This document shows, in pieces, positions 26,662 to 34,832 of a DNA stretch of 64,000 bases. The stretch lies in NCBI GenBank assembly GCA_036504515.1, contig DASXVA010000001.1, forward strand, positions 868,001-932,000, given 5' to 3'. Source of the stretch: AWTP1-18 sp036504515 (GTDB taxonomy: Bacteria; Pseudomonadota; Gammaproteobacteria; Burkholderiales; Rhodocyclaceae). Both the position numbers and the translations under genes were made by a program. The notes beneath the pieces are model-generated. The model saw nothing but the letters and a program-made list of their open reading frames with translations. It was not told where the DNA came from and did not search any database. Position 1 is the stretch's first letter. The number at the start of each line of letters is the position of its first letter.

Positions 26662-28815
26662 TCAGGCGCGGGCCTTGCGGATTTCTACCAGCACCTTGGC
26701 GGCAGAGTCCTCGATGCGGGTGCCGGGGCCGAACACGGCCTTGGCGCCAGCATTGAAGAGGAAGTCGTAGTCCTGAGCGGGAATCACGCCGCCGGCAAAG
26801 ACGATGATGTCGTCGCCGCCTTGATCCTTCAGGGCCTTGACCAGAGCCGGCAGCAGGGTCTTGTGACCAGCCGCCAGGGAGGAAACGCCCACGGCATGGA
26901 CGTCATTTTCAATAGCCTGGCGGGCGGCTTCTTCGGGAGTCTGAAACAGGGGACCCATATCGATGTCGAAGCCCAAGTCAGCGTAGGCGGTAGCCACCAC
27001 CTTGGCGCCGCGGTCATGGCCATCCTGGCCCAGCTTGGCGATCATGATGCGGGGGCGACGGCCTTCTTCCTCGGCAAACTTGGCGACATCGGCCTTGAGG
27101 CCTTCCCAGTTTTCCTGACCTTCCACAACACCTCCGTACACCCCTGAAATGGTTTGGTTGTTGGCGCGGAAACGACCGTAGATCTTTTCCAGGGCATCGG
27201 ACACTTCGCCGACAGTGGCGCGCAGGCGGATGGCCTTGACGGTGAGGTCGAGCAGATTGCCTTCGCCGCTTTCGGCGGCCTTGGTCAGGGCTTCCAGAGC
27301 AGCATTGACGGCGGCGCTGTCACGGCTGGCGCGAATATTCTTCAGGCGGGCAATCTGGGACTCACGGACGGCGTGGTTGTCGATGTCCAGAATATCGATC
27401 GCATCTTCCTTGGCCAGCTTGTACTTGTTCACGCCGACAATCACGTCCTTGCCGGAGTCAATGCGGGCCTGCTTGTCCGCCGCACAGGTTTCCACCTGCA
27501 TCTTGGCCCAGCCGGATTCCACTGCTTTGGTCATGCCGCCCATGGCTTCGATTTCTTCGATGATGGCCCAGGCCTTGTCGGCCATTTCCTGGGTCAGCTT
27601 TTCCATCATGTAGGAACCGGCCCAGGGGTCCACCACATTGGTGATATGGGTTTCTTCCTGGATGATGAGCTGGGTGTTACGGGCGATACGGGAAGAGAAT
27701 TCCGTGGGCAGGGCGATAGCTTCGTCCAGGGCATTGGTGTGCAGGGACTGTGTGCCGCCAAATACGGCTGCCATGGCTTCAATGGTGGTACGCACTACAT
27801 TGTTGTAGGGGTCCTGCTCGGTCAGGGACCAGCCGGAAGTCTGGCTGTGGGTCCGCAGCATCATGGACTTGGGGCTCTTGGCATTGAAGCTTTGCATGAT
27901 CCGCCACCACAGCTGGCGTCCTGCGCGCATCTTGGCGATTTCCAGATAGAAATTCATGCCAACGGCCCAGAAGAAGGACAGGCGGCCAGCGAAGGTATCC
28001 ACATCCATGCCGGAGGCGACACCAGTACGCACGTATTCCATGCCGTCAGCCAAGGTGAAGGCCAGTTCGATGGCCTGGTTGGCACCGGCTTCCTGGATGT
28101 GATAACCGGAAATGGAGATGGAATTGAACTTCGGCATGTTCTCCGCTGTGTAGGCGAAGATGTCCGCGATGATCTTCATCGAGGGCTTGGGCGGATAGAT
28201 GTAGGTGTTCCGCACCATGAATTCTTTGAGAATGTCGTTCTGGATCGTGCCGGACAGTTGATCCTGCTTTACGCCCTGCTCTTCGGCAGCGACGATGTAG
28301 CCGGCCAAGATCGGCAGCACGGCGCCGTTCATGGTCATGGAGACGGAAATCTTGTCGAGAGGGATGCCGTCGAACAGGATCTTCATGTCCTCCACGGAGT
28401 CGATGGCGACACCGGCCTTGCCCACGTCACCGACGACGCGGGCATTGTCGGAGTCATAACCGCGGTGGGTAGCCAAGTCGAAAGCCACGGACACACCTTG
28501 ACCGCCGGCCGCCAGGGCCTTGCGGTAGAAGGCATTGGACGCTTCGGCGGTAGAAAATCCGGCATACTGCCGAATGGTCCAGGGCCGGGCTGCGTACATG
28601 GTGGCCTGGGGGCCGCGCTGGTAGGGAGCGAAACCGGGCAGGGTATCGGCGTAAGGCAGGTCCTTGGTGTCCTCTGCTGTGTATAGCGGCTTGACGACCA
28701 AGCCCTCGGGAGTGGTCCAGTTAAGGCCTTTTACATCACCACCGGGCGCGGACTTTGCTGCAGCCTTGGTCCAGGCATCCAGAGAAGGAATGTCCACTTG
28801 AGGGTACTTGCTCAT
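26662..28815 (-). CDS. scpA: Methylmalonyl-CoA mutase (B12-dependent, single chain)
   Basis: Rearranges (R)-methylmalonyl-CoA to succinyl-CoA with adenosylcobalamin. The 717-residue chain holds both the TIM-barrel substrate domain (TMYAARPWTIRQYAGFS, SFDLATH-like VAFDLATHRGYDSDN, AGYIVAAEEQGV) and a C-terminal B12-binding domain with the base-off histidine motif (KLGQDGHDRG, about residue 595) and later SLAAGHKTL and FAGGVIP. This is the homodimeric form rather than the MutA/MutB pair. It is the first gene of the operon; an AGGA ribosome site precedes the ATG. It enables use of propionate, odd-chain fatty acids or branched amino acids, or 3-hydroxyvalerate precursors. Confidence 0.95.
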   Translation of the reverse strand: MSKYPQVDIPSLDAWTKAAAKSAPGGDVKGLNWTTPEGLVVKPLYTAEDTKDLPYADTLPGFAPYQRGPQATMYAARPWTIRQYAGFSTAEASNAFYRKALAAGGQGVSVAFDLATHRGYDSDNARVVGDVGKAGVAIDSVEDMKILFDGIPLDKISVSMTMNGAVLPILAGYIVAAEEQGVKQDQLSGTIQNDILKEFMVRNTYIYPPKPSMKIIADIFAYTAENMPKFNSISISGYHIQEAGANQAIELAFTLADGMEYVRTGVASGMDVDTFAGRLSFFWAVGMNFYLEIAKMRAGRQLWWRIMQSFNAKSPKSMMLRTHSQTSGWSLTEQDPYNNVVRTTIEAMAAVFGGTQSLHTNALDEAIALPTEFSSRIARNTQLIIQEETHITNVVDPWAGSYMMEKLTQEMADKAWAIIEEIEAMGGMTKAVESGWAKMQVETCAADKQARIDSGKDVIVGVNKYKLAKEDAIDILDIDNHAVRESQIARLKNIRASRDSAAVNAALEALTKAAESGEGNLLDLTVKAIRLRATVGEVSDALEKIYGRFRANNQTISGVYGGVVEGQENWEGLKADVAKFAEEEGRRPRIMIAKLGQDGHDRGAKVVATAYADLGFDIDMGPLFQTPEEAARQAIENDVHAVGVSSLAAGHKTLLPALVKALKDQGGDDIIVFAGGVIPAQDYDFLFNAGAKAVFGPGTRIEDSAAKVLVEIRKARA

Positions 28816-28910
28816 GTTTGGTCCTGCCTTGTCTCGTTTTGTCTAGGAAGCCCGGCTTCGGCCAAGCTACTTATTTTGAATGAATTGTGGCGCATTGCCT
28901 GACATTGGTC

Positions 28911-28960
28911 TTGACAGTCACCACCCATACATAATACGTTATCCATAATTATGAATGCAA
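28911..28960. promoter_or_regulatory. Overlapping divergent promoters and operator-like palindrome between the mutase operon and gntR gene
   Basis: Plus strand: TTGACA (28911-28916) with TAATAC (28932-28937), spacer 15. Minus strand: TTGCAT (28960-28955) with TATTAT (28936-28931), spacer 18. The two -10 elements share bases. A perfect 10-base palindrome CATAATTATG (28944-28953) lies inside the minus-strand spacer, a good place for the GntR protein to block the mutase operon. The spacers deviate slightly from the ideal 17. Confidence 0.5.
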
Positions 28961-28983
28961 GAGACCCGCAAGGAACACAGGCA

Positions 28984-29640
28984 ATGAGCGCACAGCCCTT
29001 CACTCGCACCGCACTTTATGAGGAAGTCGCCGAACTTTTGCGCGCCCGGATTTTCAGCCACGAACTGGAACCCGGGGGCTGGATTGACGAACAGGCCATT
29101 GCCGAAGAGCTGGGCATTTCCCGGACTCCCATGCGGGAAGCCCTCAAAGTGCTGGCTTCGGAAGGCCTTGTCGTACTCAAACCGCGCCGTGGCTGCTACG
29201 TGGCACAACTGTCGGAACAGGACCTGGATGAAGTGTTTCCCATCATGGCCCTGCTGGAAAGCCGCTGTGCCTACGAAGCTGCCCGCAAAGCCACGGACGA
29301 AGACATCAGCCATCTTGAGACTTTGCACCAGACCCTGGAGGCCCACGCCAACAGTGGTGATGCCGACGCCTTTTTTGTTGCGAACGATACTTTTCACAGT
29401 GCTTTACAGGATATTGCCGCCAATGGCTGGTTAAAACACCTCATTGACGACACCCGCAAGGTTATCAAGTTGACCCGTCGCCATTCCTTACAACTGGATG
29501 GTCGGGTTCAGCAGTCCTTGCTCGAACATCGGGAAATCATGGCGGCGTTGCGTCAGAAGAATCCTGAGTTGGCAGCCAGCCGCATGCATGACCACCTGCT
29601 GTCCGGCAGGCAAGCCTTGGCAAAATTGGTCACAGGGTAA
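28984..29640 (+). CDS. GntR-family transcriptional regulator (FCD/FadR-type)
   Basis: A 218-residue regulator with an N-terminal winged helix (YEEVAELLRARIFSHELEPGGWIDEQAIAEELGISRTPMREALKVLASEGLV, read here in pieces: the recognition part is GISRTPMREAL) and an all-helical FCD ligand domain with metal-site type Asp/His residues (NDTFHSAL, HREIMAAL, MHDHL). It is divergent from the methylmalonyl-CoA mutase operon and likely controls it in response to an acyl-CoA or organic acid; this is inferred from position. The ATG at 28984 has an AGGA site 9 bases upstream; the ATG at 28951 has none and sits in the palindrome. Confidence 0.88.
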   Translation: MSAQPFTRTALYEEVAELLRARIFSHELEPGGWIDEQAIAEELGISRTPMREALKVLASEGLVVLKPRRGCYVAQLSEQDLDEVFPIMALLESRCAYEAARKATDEDISHLETLHQTLEAHANSGDADAFFVANDTFHSALQDIAANGWLKHLIDDTRKVIKLTRRHSLQLDGRVQQSLLEHREIMAALRQKNPELAASRMHDHLLSGRQALAKLVTG

Positions 29641-29659
29641 TCGGCGGGATTGGCCGCCA

Positions 29660-29679
29660 GGCAGCCCTGCTGGGCTGCC
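29660..29679. terminator. Hairpin between convergent gntR and zapD genes
   Basis: A perfect 8-base stem GGCAGCCC/GGGCTGCC with loop TGCT lies between the two converging genes. There is no T tract on either side, so it may be a weak or factor-dependent terminator, or an RNA 3'-end stabiliser. Confidence 0.45.
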
Positions 29680-29687
29680 GAAACTAA

Positions 29688-30443
29688 CTACAAATTGCAG
29701 AAAGTCAGGTCGAAGTGCGCGTCGGCCTCGACCTGTTTCGGGCGTTGTTCAACGCCGGGTGCCATGAAGCGGATATTCAGGGCGTACTTGCTGGCGCTGA
29801 TTTCCGGCACATAAGGATCGCCGGAAGCTAGGCGCAGACGCACCAACTGGGCGCTGCGCCCGGCCAGCATCATCTGATAACTACCTTTAACCGCCTGGTG
29901 TTCTTCGGGGCGACCCGAGGAACGCAACAGGCGAAGCACGATGGCAATGGCCTGACGCATGCCCAGCATGGGATTGAGCCAACCTTCCAGATCGGTACGG
30001 CGAGGCGCTGCATCCCGGTTCAGCCAGTAGTGATAGGACGGCAGATCGAATTCGCAGACGCCACCAGGGATATTTGCCCGGTTCTTGATGGCCATCAGCC
30101 ATTCGTTTTCGCGCAAATAGTGACCAATCCGGCCCTGCATGGCGAGCAAGGCAGCTGCAGCCTGTTCGATCTCGTAGAGGGCGCCGGATAGGGCATCTTC
30201 AGAAATGTCGGGGTTGTTGCGGAAGGACAGCAGGATTTGCCGCTGGCGTTCCAGCTCCTGCATCAGGTCGAACTTGAGGTCGGCCCGACCGGCCACTTCA
30301 AGGATTTCGAACAGGGTAACGAGGGCAACGTGGTGGGATTCGGCGGCATTGGCGGAGACGAAGAACGTCACCTTGTCGAACAAGTCCTCCAGGCGCAGCA
30401 GGGTGCGTATGCGCTCATTGAGAGGATATTCGTAAGTAATCAC
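29688..30443 (-). CDS. zapD: Cell division protein ZapD
   Basis: ZapD (YacF) cross-links FtsZ filaments at the division ring. The 251-residue product begins VITYEYPLNERIRTLLRLE, the family N-terminus, and continues with the helical domain (LFDKVTFFVSANAAESHHVAL, LMQELERQRQILLSFR) and a C-terminal beta domain. Length is close to E. coli ZapD (247). The GTG at 30443 is selected because it gives the conserved first residues; a longer TTG-started reading is unlikely. It lies 99 bases after coaE on the same strand, as in many betaproteobacteria. No yacG gene follows. Confidence 0.92.
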   Translation of the reverse strand: MITYEYPLNERIRTLLRLEDLFDKVTFFVSANAAESHHVALVTLFEILEVAGRADLKFDLMQELERQRQILLSFRNNPDISEDALSGALYEIEQAAAALLAMQGRIGHYLRENEWLMAIKNRANIPGGVCEFDLPSYHYWLNRDAAPRRTDLEGWLNPMLGMRQAIAIVLRLLRSSGRPEEHQAVKGSYQMMLAGRSAQLVRLRLASGDPYVPEISASKYALNIRFMAPGVEQRPKQVEADAHFDLTFCNL

Positions 30444-30542
30444 ACGGCAGCCCGAGAAAATTTCAGAGGATTCTGACCGATTCGCTTGCAAATCTCAATG
30501 GGAACAGGAGGAGTAAGTGACGGCAATTGCCATGCTTTATGG

Positions 30543-31151
30543 TTATACCTTCTTGAATTTTGCATCCAGCATATCGATTTGCTGATGCAGATTGAGTAAG
30601 TCATGGTCGTTATCCAGGATGTCATCAGCAACGGCGAGGCGCTGGTCGCGGCTCGCCTGGGCGGCAAGTATCGTCCGGACTTCGCTTTCCGAGCGCTGAT
30701 TGCGTGCCATGACTCTGGCAATCTGGGTGTCCTCACTGCAATCTACAACGACGATTCGGTCAACACGGTCACGATAGTTTCCGGATTCCACGAGCAAGGG
30801 AACCACCAGCACGATGTAAGGGGCTCCCTGCGCCATAGCTGACTGGACGAGCCGATCACTTTGCTGGCGAATCAAGGGGTGAAGAATGTTTTCCAGCTTT
30901 TCCCGTTCGCCAGCATTGGCAAAAATCCGCCGCCGCATGGCGTCCCGGTCCAGGGCGCCATCGGGACGAAGTATCCCGGGGCCGAAAGCTGCGCTAATGG
31001 CAGGTATGGCCGTCCCATGGGGTGCCGTTAGCTGATGGGCAATGACATCCGTGTCGACAATGGCCGCGCCATGGCGGGCAAAAGCATCCGCTGCTGCGCT
31101 CTTGCCACTGCCAATGCCGCCGGTGAGGCCAATAACAGGAATCCGGTTCAT
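30543..31151 (-). CDS. coaE: Dephospho-CoA kinase
   Basis: Catalyses the last step of CoA synthesis, ATP-dependent phosphorylation of dephospho-CoA. The 202-residue protein has Walker A (GLTGGIGSGKSAAADAF, residues 9-25), the substrate segment IVDTDVIAHQLT, HPLIR, and VPLLVESG, all typical. Its ATG overlaps the stop of the upstream SPOR-protein gene (ATGA), so translation is coupled. Together with coaX, 760 bases upstream, the operon encodes the first and last enzymes of CoA synthesis. Confidence 0.96.
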   Translation of the reverse strand: MNRIPVIGLTGGIGSGKSAAADAFARHGAAIVDTDVIAHQLTAPHGTAIPAISAAFGPGILRPDGALDRDAMRRRIFANAGEREKLENILHPLIRQQSDRLVQSAMAQGAPYIVLVVPLLVESGNYRDRVDRIVVVDCSEDTQIARVMARNQRSESEVRTILAAQASRDQRLAVADDILDNDHDLLNLHQQIDMLDAKFKKV

Positions 31152-31903
31152 TTGGCTGGGCAGTCACCAATGTGCAGATCGCTACGGTTAACCAGTTTGT
31201 CCTTGATCGTTTTCAGACTGTTCTGGTCGAGATTGCTGATTTCAACCTGAGCAGAAGTTGGCGGGGCTGGCCGAGAAAAAACCCGGGCAGAACGAACCCC
31301 TTTTTCCTGCAAGGCTTGCAGATAGTCCTTGGCTTCCGATTCGGAGGCGACGCTGGCAAAAATCAGGGCAACCCTGCCTCCGCCATCCGCGGCGGTACGG
31401 ACAGGCGCGGTAATACCCAGGGCACGGACTTCCTTGAGTTTGGTTTCTGCGGCATCACGACCGGGAAGGCCTGCAATCAGCACGTCATAGGTCCCGGCGG
31501 CTACGACAGGAGTCACCAGAAACTTCAATTCAGGATGGGGGCCGGCTGAGGCATCAGCCCATTGCTTGGCTTCAGCAAGTTTGAAACCGGAAACGAGGCG
31601 GCAGATTGCCGAAGGTTTTGTTTCAGGGCTGGCCGCGAGGGGCTGTGGCGCTGTAGCAGTAGACGACAGAGTTGCGCCGGGTGCGCTAGCTGGTGCATTC
31701 GCCTGATTGGCGGGGGGTTTGCTGGGGGCGGCTGGTTCAGCGTCGTCATTGGTAAGAAGCTTCAGCTTGTCGGCATCTTTCTGTTCAGTCAGTCGTTGCG
31801 GCTCCCGGCTCTCGTCGTCGTTGCCCAGCGTGCTCTGATGCCAGGCGAAGACAAGTAAATTGATCAGGACGAGCAAGGCGAAAAGGATGCGGAGTACTTT
31901 CAT
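31148..31903 (-). CDS. Membrane-anchored SPOR-domain-like protein
   Basis: A 251-residue protein with an N-terminal membrane anchor (KVLRILFALLVLINLLVFAW), an Ala/Pro-rich linker (about 45-110), and a C-terminal domain (about 145-235) that looks like SPOR: YDVLIAGLPGRDAAETKLKEV...VALIFASVASESEAKDYLQAL. SPOR domains bind denuded peptidoglycan at division septa. The match is weaker than for the ArgS-linked SPOR protein in this window. It lies between coaX (9-base gap) and coaE (4-base overlap), a common betaproteobacterial arrangement. Confidence 0.75.
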   Translation of the reverse strand: MKVLRILFALLVLINLLVFAWHQSTLGNDDESREPQRLTEQKDADKLKLLTNDDAEPAAPSKPPANQANAPASAPGATLSSTATAPQPLAASPETKPSAICRLVSGFKLAEAKQWADASAGPHPELKFLVTPVVAAGTYDVLIAGLPGRDAAETKLKEVRALGITAPVRTAADGGGRVALIFASVASESEAKDYLQALQEKGVRSARVFSRPAPPTSAQVEISNLDQNSLKTIKDKLVNRSDLHIGDCPAK

Positions 31904-31912
31904 GGCGGAGAA

Positions 31913-32623
31913 TTATGGAGCAAGCTGGACAAGGCCGTGAAGGATTAGCAATGGCTCGGTCCGGAACGGGAGTGTGAGATGGGGGGCAAGCAGGGGCGAA
32001 GCTCCACCCGCGAGCAGGCAAAGGGGGACCTCGCCATCGAGCGCTTCGAGTTGCCGAAACATCCGCTCTAGTGCTCCGAGAGTGGCATGAGTCGCGCCAC
32101 TAGTGATGGCGTCCAGGGTGTTGTTGGGTATTGCTTTATGGGTGCCCGTAACGGCTGGCAACTGGGCGGTATTGCGGGCAAGGGCGGTGCGCATCAAATC
32201 CAGGCCGGGCAGAATTAGCCCGCCGACAAAGTGGCCATCGGCCGTGAGCAAATCAATTGTGGTGGCTGTGCCGGCATTGACGACCAGGCAAGAACCCGGA
32301 TGAAGTGCCCGGGCGCCGAGCAGAGCCGCCCAGCGGTCTGCCCCCAGGGTATCCGCTATTTCATACCCGTTGGAGACGCCAGCTTGTTCCGCTTGAGCAC
32401 GATTCCAGTAGATACGGCCCGGGAACTGCGCATTAACCGCTGCTTCTACCGATTCGCCGGCGACATTGCAGGCAATGATCGTGTCAGCAGCCGGCAACAG
32501 CACCAGTTCTGTGGTCAGCTGATCCGCTGCCGTGGTTGCTACTGCCCCATGGGCCAGCCAGTTCTTGCCGTCATGGAGCCCCCATTTGATGCGGGTATTA
32601 CCGCAATCCAAGCAGAGTTTCAT
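31913..32623 (-). CDS. coaX: Type III pantothenate kinase
   Basis: Phosphorylates pantothenate, the first committed step of CoA synthesis. The 236-residue product starts MKLCLDCGNTRIKWGL, with the ASKHA phosphate-1 motif (DCGNTRIKW), and has GADRWAALLGA and the catalytic-site segment VVNAGTATTIDLL, hallmarks of CoaX. The ATG at 32623 is selected since the motif begins there; the longer open frame is an Arg/Pro-rich shadow of birA. Its start overlaps the birA stop (ATGA). Slightly shorter than typical CoaX (about 250). Confidence 0.95.
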   Translation of the reverse strand: MKLCLDCGNTRIKWGLHDGKNWLAHGAVATTAADQLTTELVLLPAADTIIACNVAGESVEAAVNAQFPGRIYWNRAQAEQAGVSNGYEIADTLGADRWAALLGARALHPGSCLVVNAGTATTIDLLTADGHFVGGLILPGLDLMRTALARNTAQLPAVTGTHKAIPNNTLDAITSGATHATLGALERMFRQLEALDGEVPLCLLAGGASPLLAPHLTLPFRTEPLLILHGLVQLAP

Positions 32624-33411
32624 GATGAAAAAAGGGCCCGCAGGCTGACGTCGCCGCTGACGACGGTACGGAGGCCTTGGTCGGTTTGGAGCAGCAAGGC
32701 TCCCTCCGCATCGACACCGGCGCAAAGCCCTTCCAGCTCAGTACCTCCGCTGATTCGCACAGGCTGCCCCTGGTGGGCATGGCGCAACAGCCAGTCCTCG
32801 CGCAAGGCGGCAAAGCCGGTAATGGCATATTCGTCCAGGGTGCGCTGCAGCGATGCCAAAAGCGCCGCCAGCACCGTTTCCCGGGTCATTACCATTCCGC
32901 TTTGATCCAAGGCCGCAGCTAAGGAGCGAACATCTTCTGGTAAGTCGTCGGGCAAATGAAGGTTCAGGCCGATACCGATGACGGCGCTGCGCAATTGCCC
33001 GGGTTGCAGTTCGACCAGAACGCCCCCCAGCTTGCGACCATTAAGCAGCAAGTCGTTGGGCCATTTCAGGGTTATGCCGGAAACTCCCAGGGATTCAAGG
33101 CCTCTTGCCAGAGCAAGACCAACGGCCAGGGACAAACCACCAGGGGCGGGGGACTCAAGGGCGAAGCGCCAGAGGAGGGAAAAGGTCAGGCTGTCACCGG
33201 GGGCGGCAAACCAGGTGCGGCCCCGACGGCCTCGACCTGCTGTCTGGCGGTCAGCCACCAGAACGGTGCCGGAAGGCGCGCCGGCTTCAGCCCGGCGCAG
33301 GAGTTGGGTGTTGGTGGAATCGCACTCGGCGAGGGCGTCCACATCGAAGCGGCAGGCCGCCACGCCCAAAGCCTGGACGAGGCGGTCAGTTTGAAAGGAT
33401 GAGGCAGTCAT
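32620..33411 (-). CDS. birA: Biotin-[acetyl-CoA-carboxylase] ligase, monofunctional
   Basis: Attaches biotin to carrier lysines, here presumably on PccA and on AccB encoded elsewhere. The 263-residue protein has the ligase signatures ECDSTNTQLL, the biotinyl-AMP loop AGRGRRGRTW, LKWPNDLLLNGRKLGGVLVE, and GIGLNLHLP, then a small SH3-like C-terminal domain. There is no N-terminal winged helix, so it cannot act as a bio-operon repressor. It starts 8 bases after ntrC and overlaps coaX by four bases. Confidence 0.95.
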   Translation of the reverse strand: MTASSFQTDRLVQALGVAACRFDVDALAECDSTNTQLLRRAEAGAPSGTVLVADRQTAGRGRRGRTWFAAPGDSLTFSLLWRFALESPAPGGLSLAVGLALARGLESLGVSGITLKWPNDLLLNGRKLGGVLVELQPGQLRSAVIGIGLNLHLPDDLPEDVRSLAAALDQSGMVMTRETVLAALLASLQRTLDEYAITGFAALREDWLLRHAHQGQPVRISGGTELEGLCAGVDAEGALLLQTDQGLRTVVSGDVSLRALFSS

Positions 33412-33419
33412 GCCCCGGA

Positions 33420-34832
33420 TTATCCCTGCTCTTCTTCCCCTTTGGCATCGTCCAGGCCAAGTTCCTGGATTTTGCGAGTGATGGTGTTGCGGCCAATGCC
33501 CAGCAGATTGGCCGCTTCTATACGGCGGCCGCCGGTGGCGATCAGGGCGCGGCGGATCAAGGTGCCTTCAAAGACCCGGGTCAGCAGGTCGAAGACCTGA
33601 CCGGGATGGGTGCTGATCATGCGGTCTGCCTCCTGGGCCAGGGCATCCTGCCAGTCAAAGGGGCCGCTGCTGGCGGTCTGTTCCCGCAGTTCGGCAGGCA
33701 GGTCGGCCACTTCCACCGATTGCCCGGGGGCCATCACGGTCAGCCAGTGACAAAGGTTTTCCAGTTGCCGCACATTCCCGGGGAAATCAAGTCCGGCCAG
33801 GTATTTGACGGCGCCTTCGCTCAGGCGCTTGGGTTCCACGCCCAGTTCCTGGGCGCTCTTGGCCAGGAAGTGCCGGGCCAGCAGGGGAATGTCTTCCCGC
33901 CGTTCCCGCAGGGAGGGCAGGCGCAGGCGGATGACGTTGAGGCGATGGAACAGGTCTTCCCGGAACAGGCCGTCCTTGACCCGGATTTCCAGATTCTGGT
34001 GAGTGGCGGTGATGACACGAACGTTGGCCTTGACCGGATGCTGACCGCCGACCCGATAAAAGTGACCGTCGGAGAGCACCCGTAGCAAACGGGTCTGCAA
34101 TTCGGGCGGCATGTCGCCGATTTCATCAAGAAATAGGGTGCCGCCTTCGGCTTGTTCGAAACGACCCCGGCGCTGGGCCGCCGCGCCAGTGAAGGAGCCC
34201 TTTTCATGGCCGAAGAGTTCGGATTCAAGCAGGTCCCGGGGGATCGCTGCGGTATTGATGGCGATAAAGGGCGAGCTCTTGCGCGGGCTGTGGCGGTGCA
34301 ACGCCCGGGCTACCAGTTCTTTGCCGGTGCCCGACTCGCCGTTGATCAACACCGTGGCGTGGGATTGGGAGAGGCGGCCGATGGCGCGGAAGACTTCCTG
34401 CATGGAAGGGGCCTGACCAAGAATTTCCGGGACCAGACTGACAGATTCTGGCGCACCTTCTTGGTGCGGCGTCTCTTCGATGGCACGCCGGACCAGATCG
34501 ACGGCTTGATCCACATCGAAGGGTTTGGGCAGGTATTCGTAGGCGCCCCCCTGGAAGGCGGCCACCGCAGAGTCCAGGTCCGAATAGGCGGTCATGATGA
34601 TGACCGGCAGTTCGGGCCACTGGGCTTTTACATGTTTGAGCAGTTCCAGACCCGATTGGCCGGGCATGCGAATATCGGATACCAGTACTCGGGGCCGTTG
34701 CCCTGCTTCAAGGGCTGCCATGGCTTCGTTGGCAGAACTGAAGCTCTTGTAGCTGATCTCTTCCCGGGCCAGAGCCTTTTCGAAGACCCAGCGGATAGAG
34801 CGGTCATCATCGACAATCCAGACCGGATTCAT
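33420..34832 (-). CDS. ntrC: Nitrogen regulation protein NR(I), sigma54 activator NtrC
   Basis: NtrC-phosphate activates sigma54 promoters such as glnA during nitrogen limitation. The 470-residue protein has a receiver domain (VWIVDDDRSIRWV; phospho-acceptor Asp near residue 53 in SDIRMPG), an AAA+ domain with Walker A (GESGTGKELVAR), the sigma54-contact loop in the form GSFTGA, Walker B (GGTLFLDEIGDMP), and a Fis-like helix-turn-helix at the end (RIEAANLLGIGRNTITRKI). Its start overlaps ntrB by four bases. Two NtrC sites lie upstream of glnA in this window. Confidence 0.97.
   Translation of the reverse strand: MNPVWIVDDDRSIRWVFEKALAREEISYKSFSSANEAMAALEAGQRPRVLVSDIRMPGQSGLELLKHVKAQWPELPVIIMTAYSDLDSAVAAFQGGAYEYLPKPFDVDQAVDLVRRAIEETPHQEGAPESVSLVPEILGQAPSMQEVFRAIGRLSQSHATVLINGESGTGKELVARALHRHSPRKSSPFIAINTAAIPRDLLESELFGHEKGSFTGAAAQRRGRFEQAEGGTLFLDEIGDMPPELQTRLLRVLSDGHFYRVGGQHPVKANVRVITATHQNLEIRVKDGLFREDLFHRLNVIRLRLPSLRERREDIPLLARHFLAKSAQELGVEPKRLSEGAVKYLAGLDFPGNVRQLENLCHWLTVMAPGQSVEVADLPAELREQTASSGPFDWQDALAQEADRMISTHPGQVFDLLTRVFEGTLIRRALIATGGRRIEAANLLGIGRNTITRKIQELGLDDAKGEEEQG

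Noticed and set aside
27154..28686. 510-residue plus-strand open frame opposite the mutase gene
   Set aside because: Antisense shadow with skewed composition and no family features.
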